Notes: generated by a model from the sequence alone, not told the origin. A stretch of DNA of 64,000 nucleotides from an uncultured Collinsella sp. (GCA_902495355.1 CABUWV010000001.1:1-64000); one strand, 5' to 3'. Shown: positions 17,350-28,056, numbered from the stretch's first letter. A program made the numbers and translations.

Positions 17350-18633
17350 ATGGCTGAAGAATTTGATTTCCATCCGATGTGGGAGAGCCTCGGCATGAAT
17401 CTTGCCGACCACGACATGCTGCTGGGCGCTGTGGGCCAGATGTACGGCGATATGTTCCTGACGCAGAACAATCGCCCCAAGTCCACGTCCTACCTGGATT
17501 TTGTCGCCACCAACATCCACAGCGGCCGTATTAAGGAGATGCTCGACAAGAAGGAGGCCGGCGAGGCCACCAAGATCGTCGGTTCGTTCTGTGTGTACGT
17601 GCCCGAGGAGATCGTACTTGCCTGTGACGGCATTCCCGTTGGTCTGTGCTCGGGTGCCGACTGGGCGACCGACAAGGTCGAGGAGCATCTGCCGCGCAAC
17701 ACCTGCCCGCTCATCAAGAGCTTTGCCGGCTTTAAGCTGGGCGAGGTCTGCCCCTACATTGAGTCGAGTGACTTGGTGGTAGGCGAGAACACCTGCGATG
17801 GCAAGAAGAAGGCCTACGAGTTCTTTGCCACGCAAAAGAACATGTACGTCATGGATATTCCCAACGTGCACGACGAGTCGACGCTCGTGACCTGGAAGGC
17901 CGAGGTTAAAAAGCTTGCCGCCAAGATCGAGGAAGAGTGCGGCGTCACGATTACGCCTGAGCGCCTGAAGGCTGCCATCCACGCCGTCAACGAGAAGCGT
18001 CGCGCCCTGCAGCGTCTGGCTGCGACCCGCGCTGCCGATCCGGCGCCCATCAGCGGTCTCGACAGCCTGCTGACCGTTCAGGCCGCCTTTATGGATGACA
18101 CGCCGCGTCTGACCGGCGCCATCAACGAAATGGCGGCTGAGTGCGAGCAGCGCGTTGAGGCCGGCGAGGGTGTGGCGCCCAAGGGCACCAAGCGCATCCT
18201 GTACACCGGTACGCCCATGGCCGTGCCCAACTGGAAGCTGTTCAACCTCATCGAGAAGGCCGGCGGCGTCGTGGTGGGCGAGGAGTCCTGCACGGGCTCG
18301 CGCTACTACAAGGACCTGGTCGACGAGTCCGGTGAGACGGTTGACGAGATGCTCGACGCCATCGCCGAGCGCTACTTTAAGATCAACTGCGCCGTCTTTA
18401 CGCCCAACGACCAGCGTATGAAGGACATTGTCCAGATGGCCAAGGACCTGCATGCCGACGGCATCGTCGACGTGGCCTTGCAGTTCTGCACGCTCTACGA
18501 GATGGAGTCGTTTGCCGTGGAGAAGGCCGCAGAAGAGGCCGGCATCCCGTTTATGCACATCACGACCGACTACGCCGGCGAGGACGCCGGTCAGCTCCAG
18601 ACCCGCATCGAGGCCTTCCTCGAGACGATTTAG
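17350..18633 (+). CDS. Double-cubane cluster / 2-hydroxyacyl-CoA dehydratase-type Fe-S protein (copy 1)
   Basis: A 427-residue protein of the HgdB/BcrC fold family. Conserved cysteines lie in GSFCVYVP, LCSGAD, NTCPLIKS, EVCPYIES, ENTCDGKKKAYE, EESCTGS, INCAVFTPND and LQFCTLYE. The CPLIKS and TCDGKKK blocks and the presence of one subunit rather than an alpha-beta pair fit the YjiM-like double-cubane cluster proteins, which hold an [8Fe-9S] cluster and do ATP-driven low-potential reductions of small molecules. The natural substrate is unknown. A second copy (24147) and an activator (25466) follow after an ABC transporter. The start has GAGAGGGG upstream. Confidence 0.78.
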   Translation: MAEEFDFHPMWESLGMNLADHDMLLGAVGQMYGDMFLTQNNRPKSTSYLDFVATNIHSGRIKEMLDKKEAGEATKIVGSFCVYVPEEIVLACDGIPVGLCSGADWATDKVEEHLPRNTCPLIKSFAGFKLGEVCPYIESSDLVVGENTCDGKKKAYEFFATQKNMYVMDIPNVHDESTLVTWKAEVKKLAAKIEEECGVTITPERLKAAIHAVNEKRRALQRLAATRAADPAPISGLDSLLTVQAAFMDDTPRLTGAINEMAAECEQRVEAGEGVAPKGTKRILYTGTPMAVPNWKLFNLIEKAGGVVVGEESCTGSRYYKDLVDESGETVDEMLDAIAERYFKINCAVFTPNDQRMKDIVQMAKDLHADGIVDVALQFCTLYEMESFAVEKAAEEAGIPFMHITTDYAGEDAGQLQTRIEAFLETI

Positions 18634-18749
18634 CCGCACCTGCGCCAAGCTGTGCCGCCGGGTGTTCCTATCCGCGCGATAGGGATTTCTCTGTTGCCAT
18701 GCCGGTCGGTGTTCGGATGCACCGCAGGGCGCCAATCGGCTTCGCATAG

Positions 18750-18782
18750 CTGCCGGGACGGGGATTTCCACCGTCCCGGCAG
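18750..18782 (+). terminator. Strong hairpin after the first double-cubane gene
   Basis: CTGCCGGGACGG and CCGTCCCGGCAG form a perfect 12-bp stem around an 9-nt loop. Only ATTCT follows, so it may be a weak terminator or an mRNA-stabilising hairpin before the binding-protein gene. Confidence 0.5.
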
Positions 18783-18817
18783 ATTCTGTCCGTTTGTTCA
18801 GACACGAAAGGAACTCA

Positions 18818-20427
18818 ATGAACAACGACCTTTTCAAGGCGGGCGTTTCCCGTCGCGGTTTTCTGACCGGCTCCGCTGCCCTGTGCGCCATGGCGGGCCT
18901 CGGCCTCGCCGGCTGCGGCGGTTCGGGCGCCGAGAGCGGTAGCGCCGCTGCCTCCGGCCAGGATGTGGAGTATCGCGACGAGCTGCAGATCGCGCTCCCG
19001 GCGAGCCCGGACGGCCTCGATCCGCACACCACGTCGTCGCTTGTGACTATGGACATCATCTGCAACGTCGTCGAGCCGCTCTTTGGCCTCGATAGCGACT
19101 ACGAGCCCCAGCCCGTGCTGGCCAAGGGCTATGAGGTCTCCGACGACGGCCTGACCTACACCATCAAGCTGCGCGAGGGCGTCACCTTCCACAACGGCAA
19201 GGAGTTTGGCTCCGAGGACGTCGTGGCCTCGATGAACCACTGGCTCGCCGTCAACGACCGCGCCGCGAGCCTGCTGCCCGGTGCCACCTTCGCCGCCTCG
19301 GGCGACCACGAGGTCACCTGCACGCTGACCGAGCCCGCCATCGACTTTCTGATCATCCTGGGCAACCACTCCCAGTATCCGGGTTTTTCCCCTCCGAGGT
19401 CATCGAGGCCGCGGGCGATACTGGCGTGACCGAGTACGTGGGTACCGGTGCCTACAAGTTTGTGGAGTGGAAGCAGGACCAGTACGTCCATCTCACCCGC
19501 TACGAGGACTATGTCGCCGCCCACGGCAAGGCTTCGGGCTACACCGGCAAGGTCTCCGCGCCCACCAAGGACATCTACTATCAGTTCGTGACTGAGGCCT
19601 CCACGCGCGTGAGCGGGTTTGAGACCGGCGAGTACGATGTCGCTGGCGAGATCCCCACCGAGAACTACCACGACTTCGACGGCAACGACGACGTCAAGCT
19701 CTACACCCATAACGCCGGCGTTCTGACCGCCTTCCTCAACATGAACGAGGGCGTCTTCGCCGACGAGGAGATCCGCAAGTGCGCACTCATGGCTATCGAC
19801 TGCGAGGCGGCCGCTCTTGCCGCCTATGGCGAGAAGGAGCTCTTCAATATCGATCCCAACCTTTGCAACCCCGAGAACGCTCAGTGGGCGACCGACGCGG
19901 GCAAGAAGTACTTCAACCAGGCAGACGCCAAGGCCGCCAAGAAGGCTCTGGACAAGACCTCCTATGCCGGTGAGACGGTCAAGCTGCTGACCACCCCCGA
20001 CTACAAGGATATGTACAACGCCACCGTCGCGCTGCAGGAGCAGCTCGAGAAGGCCGGCTTCACCGCCGAGGTCGACAGCTACGAGTTTGCTACCTTTATG
20101 GACATCCGCTCCGGCAAGCCCGAGCAGTGGGACCTCTTTGTGGCCTCCACCAACTACAAGCCCATCCCGGCCCAGTCCCTCTCGGTCTCTAAGGCCTTCT
20201 ATGGCCTGTCCGACGAGAAGGCGCTCAAGCTCGTTGCCGAGACCCGCACCGCCAAGGACACCGACGCCGCGGCCAAGAAGTGGGCCGAGGCTCAGGAGCG
20301 CCTCTATGAGATCGCCGTTATCGAGCCGCTTTGCCACTACGCTTCCATCACGGGCACCCAGGCAGACGTCGAGGACGTCGAGGTGCTCGACGGCGCCATC
20401 ATCTGGAACGCCAAGCGTCCGGAGTAA
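18818..20427 (+). pseudogene. Oligopeptide/dipeptide-type ABC binding lipoprotein, frameshifted
   Basis: Two abutting frames make one family-5 solute-binding protein of about 536 residues. The first half (18818 to about 19390) has a Tat-like SRRGF signal, lipobox LAGC and the family core LPASPDGLDPHTTSS, followed by VTFHNGKEFGSEDVVASM; it then runs out of frame and stops at 19429. The second half continues from about 19384 with FPSEVIEAAGDTGVTEYVG. A single lost T in the TTTTT run at 19384-19388 would explain the shift. It may be a true mutation, a sequencing error or, less likely, a slippage site (T TTT TCC). The rest of the transporter operon is intact. Confidence 0.8.
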
Positions 20428-20437
20428 TGCAATAGAT

Positions 20438-20481
20438 GGCGTGGCGGCTGGAGGGGTCTGGTCCCCTGTGGCCGCCACGCC
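20438..20481 (+). other. Intra-operon hairpin after the binding-protein gene
   Basis: GGCGTGGCGGC and GCCGCCACGCC form a perfect 11-bp stem around a 22-nt loop. No T-run follows. Such hairpins after binding-protein genes commonly protect the upstream message and raise its level over the permeases. Confidence 0.6.
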
Positions 20482-20515
20482 CTGTCCACGTTCAGAGGGG
20501 AAATAGACGCCTCGC

Positions 20516-21469
20516 ATGTTGAAGTACACGCTCAAACGTATAGGCGCGATGGTTCCGGTGATGCTCATCATCTCGGTCGTCGTGTTTTTAATTATCTATC
20601 TCACACCGGGTGACCCGGCCTCTTCGATGCTCGGCATGGAGGCTTCGGCCGACCAGATCGAGCGCGTCAACGATAGCCTGGGACTCAACGAGCCGCTGCC
20701 GCAGCGCTACGTTGAGTGGATGGGCGGCGTGCTTACCGGCGACCTGGGCGATTCGTATTTTATGCGCCAGCCCGTAACGCAGGCGATCGCCGAGCACTTT
20801 GGCCCCACGCTATCGCTCGCGCTTCTGGCACAGCTCATCGCGCTGCTGATTGCACTGCCCTGCGGCGTCGTCGCTGCCCTCAAACATGGGTCGCGCACCG
20901 ACGCGGTCTTGCGTGTCGTTGCTCTTTTGGGCGTGGCGATACCCGGCTTTTTGATGGCGCTCATGCTTATGTGGCTGTTTGCCGTCACGTTGCGTGTGTT
21001 TCCGGTGGCCGGCTATGCGCCGCTATCGAAGGGCTGGTTCAGCCATTTACGCTATCTTGCGTTGCCGGCCATATCGCTTGGATGCGTGCAGGCGGCCCTG
21101 CTCATGCGCATGACCCGTTCGAGCGTTATCGAGGCCATGCAGCTTGACTGCGTCAAGACGGCGCGTGCCAAGGGCGTCTCCGAGGTTCGCGTGGTGCTGG
21201 CCCATGCCCTGCGCAACGCAGCGCTGCCGATTCTCACCTCGGTCGGCTATTCTTTTGGCGCCCTGATTACGGGCGCCGTGGTGACTGAGGCCATTTTTAA
21301 CATCCCCGGTTTGGGCCAGCTGGTCACGAGCTCTATCGAGCGTCGCGACTATCCGGTGATTCAGGGCGTGCTGCTGGTCATCGCCTTGTTGAATTCGGTG
21401 ATCAATCTGGTCGTCGACCTTGCCTACGGCGCTTTTGACCCGCGCGCTCGCAAATGGGGCGATGCATGA
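20516..21469 (+). CDS. Peptide/nickel-type ABC transporter permease (DppB-like)
   Basis: A 317-residue permease with six spans. The N-terminal MLKYTLKRIG and PGDPASSMLG segments are typical of DppB/OppB, and the EAA loop is VIEAMQLDCVKTARAKGVSE. With its partner it forms the channel of a family-5 ABC importer. The substrate cannot be told: peptides, nickel and other small solutes all use this family. It overlaps the next gene by the ATGA arrangement. Confidence 0.88.
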   Translation: MLKYTLKRIGAMVPVMLIISVVVFLIIYLTPGDPASSMLGMEASADQIERVNDSLGLNEPLPQRYVEWMGGVLTGDLGDSYFMRQPVTQAIAEHFGPTLSLALLAQLIALLIALPCGVVAALKHGSRTDAVLRVVALLGVAIPGFLMALMLMWLFAVTLRVFPVAGYAPLSKGWFSHLRYLALPAISLGCVQAALLMRMTRSSVIEAMQLDCVKTARAKGVSEVRVVLAHALRNAALPILTSVGYSFGALITGAVVTEAIFNIPGLGQLVTSSIERRDYPVIQGVLLVIALLNSVINLVVDLAYGAFDPRARKWGDA

Positions 21470-22296
21470 TGGCAAACTTGAAGAAGGCCCTTGCCAACAA
21501 GGGGTTTGTGGTCGGTGGCTGCATTTTCCTGGCGATTGCGCTGATCGCGCTCGTCGGTCCGCTGGTGTGGACGGTTAATCCCAATGCGCAGGAGATGACG
21601 TTGCGACTTTCGGCGCCCTCGCCCGCGCATCCCTTTGGCTGCGATGACTTTGGCCGCGACCTGCTTGCCCGCGTCATCGCGGGCGCGCGCGTGTCGCTTG
21701 GCGTTGGCATTGCCGTCACGCTTGCGACGAGTGCGCTCGGCTTGGTGATTGGCGCCTATGCGTGCTACAACGAGAGACTCGATCATATTCTCATGCGCAT
21801 CTGCGACGGCCTTATGTCCATTCCGGGCGTGCTTTTGGCTATCGCACTCATGGCCATGATGGGCGCCTCGGTCTGGAACGTCATCATCGCGCTCTCCATC
21901 GTCTATACGCCCAGCATGGCGCGCATCGTGCGCTCGCGTGCGATGGTGGTCAAGGAGGAGCCCTTTGTGGAGGCCCTGCGCGTACAGGGCGCCTCCACGG
22001 CCCGTATCGTGTGGTTGCATATCGTGCCCAACGTTATGGCACCCTTCCTGGTGCAGGCGACCTTTGTCTTTGCCGAGGCCGTGCTCTCGGAGGCCGCCCT
22101 CTCGTTTCTGGGCCTGGGTATCAAGGCTCCCGATGCCAGTTGGGGCAACATCCTGCAGGCGGGCAAGAACGTGATGCGCAAAGCCTGGTGGATGATCTTC
22201 TTCCCGGCAGCGGCCATCATCGCGAGCGTGCTTTCGCTGAACCTTGCCGGCGACGGCCTGCGCGACGCCCTCGACCCCAAGACCAAGGAGGACTAG
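21466..22296 (+). CDS. Peptide/nickel-type ABC transporter permease (DppC-like)
   Basis: A 276-residue permease with the DppC hallmarks APSPAHPFGCDDFGRDLLAR near residue 50, an EAA loop (VEALRVQGASTARI) and five or six membrane spans. The start ATG overlaps the stop of the preceding permease, which implies translational coupling; a second ATG directly follows it. It forms the inner-membrane channel with the DppB-like protein. Confidence 0.88.
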   Translation: MMANLKKALANKGFVVGGCIFLAIALIALVGPLVWTVNPNAQEMTLRLSAPSPAHPFGCDDFGRDLLARVIAGARVSLGVGIAVTLATSALGLVIGAYACYNERLDHILMRICDGLMSIPGVLLAIALMAMMGASVWNVIIALSIVYTPSMARIVRSRAMVVKEEPFVEALRVQGASTARIVWLHIVPNVMAPFLVQATFVFAEAVLSEAALSFLGLGIKAPDASWGNILQAGKNVMRKAWWMIFFPAAAIIASVLSLNLAGDGLRDALDPKTKED

Positions 22297-22299
22297 CCC

Positions 22300-23284
<985 letters not shown>

Positions 23285-23295
<11 letters not shown>

Positions 23296-24070
23296 TAGCG
23301 AAGCCCTGCTTAGGGTCTCACATCTGACTAAAACGTATCCCATGCCGGGATCAGGTTTTAAGCGTCAGGCCTTTACCGCCGTGGACGATCTGTCGTTTGA
23401 GATCGCACCGGGCGAGGTCTATGGCCTGGTTGGCGAATCCGGATCGGGCAAGTCGACGACTGGACGCCTGATCTGTGGTCTCGAGCGTGCGGATTCCGGC
23501 TCGATTGTCTATCGTGGGCACGACCTCGCCACGATGTCGGAGCGCGAACGCAAGCCGTTTCGCCGCGAAATCCAGCTGGTATTCCAGGATAGCTCTACGG
23601 CTTTTGACCCACGTAACCGTGTCGGCCGCATTTTGGAGGAGCCGCTGATTATCGCCGGCGTGCGCGATGTGGATGAGCGCCATGGGCGCGCTCTCTCGGC
23701 CCTGGCCTCGGTCGGTCTTCTGGCAGAGCATTATGACTGCTATCCGCATGACCTTTCGGGGGGACAGCGTCAGCGACTCAATCTGGCACGGGCGCTTATT
23801 TGCGAGCCGCGCCTTGTGGTATGCGACGAGCCGGTCTCGGCGCTTGACGTGTCCGTTCAGGCCCAAGTGCTCAACTTGCTTCGCGACCTGCAGCGCACGA
23901 CGGGCGTGGCGCTGCTGTTTATCACGCATGATATGCGTGTGGTTCGGCATATGTCCGACCGGATTGGCGTGCTCTATCACGGTCGTCTTGTCGAGGAGGG
24001 CGCGGCCGAGGACGTGATCGCGCACCCGAGCGATCCGTATACGCAGGAGCTTATCGACGCCATTCCCTAG
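23285..24070 (+). CDS. Peptide/nickel-type ABC transporter ATP-binding protein (DppF-like)
   Basis: A 261-residue ABC ATPase with Walker A GESGSGKS, the Q-loop FQDSSTAFDPRNRV, signature LSGGQRQR and Walker B LVVCDEPVSALD. It lacks the long cysteine-bearing tail of its partner and is a little short for DppF. The start ATG 23285, inside the end of the preceding gene, has GGGAAG upstream. It completes a five-gene importer lying between two double-cubane genes. Confidence 0.87.
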
Positions 24071-24146
24071 AGGATGATTCCTTTTGGGTATGGCGTGGAT
24101 TCGTTGTTTAATTGTCGGTATATCGGTGCAAGAGAGGGGAACTACT

Positions 24147-25310
24147 ATGGCCGATATCGAGGAACAGCCGTTGCCGCGCACGTTTGAGGAGTTCAACGAG
24201 CAACGCAAGGCGGCGTTTATTCGCGTCAAGGATTATAAGCAGGCGGGTAACCGCCTGGTCGGCTTTTTGTGCAGCTATACGCCGCTCGAGATCATCGATG
24301 CCGCGGGCGCTGCGAGCGTGGCCCTGTGCGGTACGTCCGACGAGGTGATTCCCGAGGCCGAGAAGGTGCTGCCGGCCAACCTGTGCCCGCTCATCAAGTC
24401 GACGTACGGTTTTGCCTATTCGCAAAAGTGCCCGTTTACGTACTTTAGCGACATGATCATCGGCGAGACCACCTGCGACGGCAAGAAGAAGATGTACGAG
24501 CTGCTCAACGAGCTCAAGCGCACGCACATTCTGCATCTTCCGCAGGGCCGCGATCGAGCCTACGAGCGCGAGGGCTGGTACGAGGAGTGCCGTCTGCTCA
24601 AGGAGGAGCTCGAGAACTTCTACGGCATCGCGATTACCGACGATGATCTGCGCGCTGCCGTCCGTCGTCGCAACCGCTTGCGTGCGGCCCAGCTCGAGAT
24701 GTTTGCGCTGCAGGCCAACCAGCCGGCGGCCATGAGCGGCGTCGACCTGATGAGCACCATGTTTGCCGGTACGTTTAGCTTTGATATCGAGGCCTATACG
24801 CAGCAGCTGGAGCAAAAGGTTGTCAAGCTGCGCGAGGCCTACGACGCGAGCGAGCGCCCGGTTGCGGCGGATGCCAAGCGCATTCTGATCACCGGCTGCC
24901 CGGTGGGCGGCGTGATCAACAAGATCGGTCGCACCATCGAGTCCAACGGTGGTGTGGTCGTGTGCATGGACGACTGCTCGGGCGAGCGCACGGCGGCCAT
25001 GATGATCGACCCGGAGGCTCCCGACATCCTTCGCGCCATCGCCGACCGTTACCTGGATATCAACTGCTCGGTCATGACGCCCAACGACGGTCGTATGGAA
25101 AACACGCTGGCCATGTGCGAGAAGTATCACGTCGATGGCGTAGTGGAGAGCGTGCTCCAGGCGTGCCACACCTTTAACGTGGAGAGTGCGCGCATGCAGG
25201 AGGCTGTCGAGGGTGCGGGCATTCCGTACATGAAGATCGAGACCGACTACAGCAACGGCGACATGGGACAGATCGAGACCCGCATCGCCGCCTTCATCGA
25301 AACCCTCTAG
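24147..25310 (+). CDS. Double-cubane cluster / 2-hydroxyacyl-CoA dehydratase-type Fe-S protein (copy 2)
   Basis: A 387-residue homologue of the protein at 17350. Shared cysteine blocks are [62 protein letters not shown] and LQACHTF. It diverges between them, for example in the [20 protein letters not shown] segment. It should bind the same kind of low-potential cluster and is immediately followed by the putative ATP-driven reductase, so this copy is the likelier direct partner. The start ATG 24147 has GAGAGGGG; the longer frame adds an unlikely leader. Confidence 0.8.
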   Translation: MADIEEQPLPRTFEEFNEQRKAAFIRVKDYKQAGNRLVGFLCSYTPLEIIDAAGAASVALCGTSDEVIPEAEKVLPANLCPLIKSTYGFAYSQKCPFTYFSDMIIGETTCDGKKKMYELLNELKRTHILHLPQGRDRAYEREGWYEECRLLKEELENFYGIAITDDDLRAAVRRRNRLRAAQLEMFALQANQPAAMSGVDLMSTMFAGTFSFDIEAYTQQLEQKVVKLREAYDASERPVAADAKRILITGCPVGGVINKIGRTIESNGGVVVCMDDCSGERTAAMMIDPEAPDILRAIADRYLDINCSVMTPNDGRMENTLAMCEKYHVDGVVESVLQACHTFNVESARMQEAVEGAGIPYMKIETDYSNGDMGQIETRIAAFIETL

Positions 25311-25314
25311 CTTC

Positions 25315-25403
25315 CTCAGGCACCGGATCTTGCTCCTCAAACCGTCGCTTGCGTACCCAATGTACGCTGCGCTCCTCTTTCGGGGCAATCTCCGGCACCT
25401 GAG
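25315..25403. repeat. Long imperfect hairpin between two operon genes
   Basis: Four nested pairings make one long foldback: CTCAGG/CCTGAG, CCGGA/TCCGG, TTGCTCC/GGGGCAA and GCGTAC/GTACGC around CCAAT. No T-run follows, so it is not a classical terminator. It lies in the 155-nt gap between copy 2 and its activator gene and could set their expression ratio. Confidence 0.6.
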
Positions 25404-25465
25404 AAACCTAGAGCTAAGGCGCCTGAACGCGCCGCTACCTTTGATGTTTAGATTGGGAGAGAGCC

Positions 25466-26230
25466 ATGATAGGGATCGGGATCGATATCGGGTCTACGGC
25501 GGCTAAGGCTGCTGTGGTCGATGGAGGGGGTTCGGTGGCGTGGACGTGCGTGCAGCCAACCGGGTTCTCCTCGGTCGATGCTTCCGAGCGGCTGCGCGAG
25601 GCACTGGCAGCGGCGGGTTATGACGTGGCTGCCGACGACGTGCGCGTGGTCGCGACTGGCTACGGCCGTGTTGCCGTGCTCTATGCGCACAAGGTCGTGA
25701 CCGAGATCACCTGTCACGGCACCGGTGCCGTGCGCCTGTTTGGCGATCACGGCACGGTGATTGACGTAGGCGGCCAGGACACCAAGGTCATTCAGCTTAA
25801 AAGTGGCCGCGTGGCCAAGTTCGCCATGAACGACAAGTGCGCCGCCGGCACGGGGCGCTTTTTGGAGATCATGGCCGACCGCCTAGGTATTTCCCAGCAA
25901 CAGATGGCCGACCTGGCGCGTTCCGGCGAACCCACCAAGATCAGCAGCATGTGCACCGTGTTTGCCGAAAGCGAGGTCATCAGTCTGATCGGTCGCGGTG
26001 AGCCGCGCGAGAACATTGCGCGTGGCGTGATCGAGAGCGTGGTCTCGCGCGTGGCGACCATGGCCGGGCAGGCCGCGGGCGCCCCGTACTACCTGACCGG
26101 TGGCCTGTGCGAGAACGCCTTCGTGGTGGAGCGGTTGGGCGAGCTACTGAGGTCGCCGGTGACCACCTCGCCCCAGGCTCGCTTTGCCGGAGCGATCGGC
26201 GCAGCGATTCGCGCACAGGCACTAGGGTGA
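25466..26230 (+). CDS. BadF/YjiL-type activator ATPase (dehydratase/double-cubane reductase)
   Basis: A 254-residue ASKHA-fold ATPase. It has the phosphate-1 motif GIDIGSTAAKAAVV, TGYGR, DVGGQDTKVI as phosphate-2, and the two Cys that bridge a 4Fe-4S cluster between dimer subunits in NDKCAAGTGRFLE and SSMCTVFAESEV; YYLTGGLCEN is the adenosine loop. Homologues reduce HgdB-type or double-cubane partners one electron at a time with ATP. It is adjacent to copy 2 and is the only activator in the locus, so it may serve both copies. ATG 25466 has GGGAGAG upstream. Confidence 0.85.
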   Translation: MIGIGIDIGSTAAKAAVVDGGGSVAWTCVQPTGFSSVDASERLREALAAAGYDVAADDVRVVATGYGRVAVLYAHKVVTEITCHGTGAVRLFGDHGTVIDVGGQDTKVIQLKSGRVAKFAMNDKCAAGTGRFLEIMADRLGISQQQMADLARSGEPTKISSMCTVFAESEVISLIGRGEPRENIARGVIESVVSRVATMAGQAAGAPYYLTGGLCENAFVVERLGELLRSPVTTSPQARFAGAIGAAIRAQALG

Positions 26231-26299
26231 TGTATCGGCCGTGGAAGCGCGTTCATGCGTATACTGGGAAGCATTGTTTGTGTTTGAGGGGAGGTATCG

Positions 26300-27349
26300 A
26301 TGACAGGCGATCAGATGAGGCTTACGTCTATGACGGCTGCGAGTGGTTGAGCCGCTAAGTTGGCTCCTGGAGCCCTCGCCCAGGTCCTGGGCGACTTACC
26401 CAATGTGCATAACGACAACCTGCTCGTGGGGTTCGATACCTCCGACGATGCGAGTGTCTTTCGTCTTGGCGAAAACCTGGGCCTCGTGCAGTCCGTCGAC
26501 TTCTTCCCGCCGATGGTCGACGATCCCTATCTGTTCGGCCAGATCGCCGCAGCCAACTCGTTGTCGGACATCTACGCCATGGGCGGGCGGCCGAGCCATG
26601 CTATGAACTTGCTGTGCATTCCGAGCTGTCTGGGCGTTGAGGTTGCCGGTCAGATTCTGGCGGGCGGCGCCGACAAGTGCGTCGAGGCGGGTTGCTCCAT
26701 CGCGGGCGGTCACACCATCAACGACGACGAGCCCAAGTACGGTCTGTCCGTGAGCGGTTTTGTCGCGCTCGACCGCATGCTCGCCAACAGCGGCGCACGC
26801 GTGGGCGATGTTCTGCTGCTGACCAAGGCGATCGGCTCGGGCATCATCACCACGGCTATTAAGGGCGAGCTCATCGAGCATGACGAGGCCGCAGCCATGT
26901 TTGACTCGATGCGCACCCTCAACGAGGCGCCGATTCGTCTGGCCGAGGGACTTGAGCTTCACGGCTGCACCGACATTACGGGCTTTGGTCTGATCGGGCA
27001 CGCGTGCGAGATGGCCGAAGGCTCGGGCGTGCAGATTGAACTTGCGTCGGGGGCGGTGCCGCTCTTTGATCAGGTGCTCGACATGGCACGTCTGGGCATT
27101 ATCCCCGCGGGCTCCTATCGCAACCAGGACTTCTTTGGCCCGCGCGTGGCTGCCGACGAGAACCTGGAGCCGGGTATGCTCGACGCGCTGTACGATCCAC
27201 AGACGTCTGGTGGCCTGCTTATCGCGGCACCTGCTGCCGATGTGGATGAGCTTGCGCGCCGTCTGCATGCCGAAGGACGTATCGCCGCCGTTGTCGGGCG
27301 CGTGTGCGAGGCGGAGCCGGGCGGTCCTGCCGTCCGCGTTGTTCGCTAG
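26300..27349 (+). CDS. selD: Selenide, water dikinase; selenoprotein with in-frame UGA (Sec17)
   Basis: SelD makes selenophosphate from selenide and ATP. Translated from ATG 26300 (GGGGAGG upstream), the frame meets TGA at 26348-26350 and then continues to 27349, 349 residues in all. The UGA falls at residue 17 with Lys at 20, exactly where E. coli SelD has catalytic Cys17 and Lys20, so it is selenocysteine. Other motifs: VHNDNLLVGFDTSDDA, SDIYAMGGRPSHAMN, GGHTINDDEPKYGLSVSG, TDITGFGLIGH and DPQTSGGLL. Starting at the later TTG would delete the active site. It opens a selenium operon with YedF-like, DUF3343 and desulfurase genes. Confidence 0.93.
26377..26393 (+). promoter_or_regulatory. Candidate SECIS hairpin of selD
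   Basis: CGCCCA (26377-26382) pairs with TGGGCG (26388-26393) around a GGTCC loop, 26 nt after the UGA. The GGUC loop resembles the loop of the fdhF SECIS in this window. GGCTCC/GGAGCC just upstream offers an additional helix. Confidence 0.55.
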
Positions 27350-27410
27350 CCCGCACGCTTATGTAACTGTTTATCGTTCTCTAGAACGGTTCTTTCGAAA
27401 GGATTTTGCT

Positions 27411-28037
27411 ATGTCTACCAAAATTGAAGTCAATGCCATGGGCGATGCCTGCCCGCTGCCCGTCGTCAAGACGCTTAAGGCACTCAAACAGCTTGATGGC
27501 GAGGGTGCCGTGGTGACCTCGGTCGATAACGAGACCGCCGTCAAGAACATCTCCAAGATGGCGCAGGAGAAGGGCTGCATGGCCTCGGTCGAGAAGATCT
27601 CGGACGCCGAGTGGCACGTGACTGTCGTGACCGCCGGTGCCGTGGCCGTTGCGGACCCCGAGCAGGACGGTGCCGCTTTCTGCGACGCCAGCGCCGGCAA
27701 GGGCAAACTCGTCATTTCCGTCTACACCGATTGCATGGGCCGCGGCGACGACGAGCTGGGCCACAAGCTCATGAAGGCGTTTATCTTTGCCGTGACGCAG
27801 CAGGAGGAACTGCCCGCGACCATGCTGTTCTACAACGGCGGCGCCAAGCTCACCGTCGAGGGGTCGCCGGTGCTCGACGACCTGAAGGGTCTGGCCGAGC
27901 AGGGCGTCGAGATCCTTACCTGCGGCACCTGCCTGGACCACTATGGCATTAAAGACCAGCTTGCGGTGGGCGAGGTCACCAACATGTACGTGATCGTGGA
28001 GAAGATGGAGCAGGCCGTGCGCGTCGTGCGCCCGTAG
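27411..28037 (+). CDS. yedF: YedF-like selenium-metabolism protein (TusA-DsrE fusion)
   Basis: A 208-residue two-domain protein. Residues 1-75 are TusA-like with the CPxP motif in GDACPLPVVKTLKAL; the rest is DsrE-like with ISVYTDCMGRGDDELG and ILTCGTCLDHYGIKDQL. This fusion is the family described as sulfurtransferase-like selenium-metabolism protein YedF, which co-occurs with SelD. It may carry persulfide or perselenide between the desulfurase and SelD (inference). The start ATG 27411 follows GAAAGG. It lies 61 nt after selD. Confidence 0.88.
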   Translation: MSTKIEVNAMGDACPLPVVKTLKALKQLDGEGAVVTSVDNETAVKNISKMAQEKGCMASVEKISDAEWHVTVVTAGAVAVADPEQDGAAFCDASAGKGKLVISVYTDCMGRGDDELGHKLMKAFIFAVTQQEELPATMLFYNGGAKLTVEGSPVLDDLKGLAEQGVEILTCGTCLDHYGIKDQLAVGEVTNMYVIVEKMEQAVRVVRP

Positions 28038-28056
28038 CGTATTGGTTGGAGTTGCC

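Noticed and set aside
19380..19400. Programmed -1 frameshift in the binding-protein gene
   Set aside because: The slippery sequence T TTT TCC is poor, no stimulatory structure is obvious, and binding proteins are not known to use recoding; a lost T is simpler.
26360..27349. SelD starting at the TTG after the UGA
   Set aside because: This would delete the catalytic residue and Lys20, and lacks the strong ribosome site found before ATG 26300.
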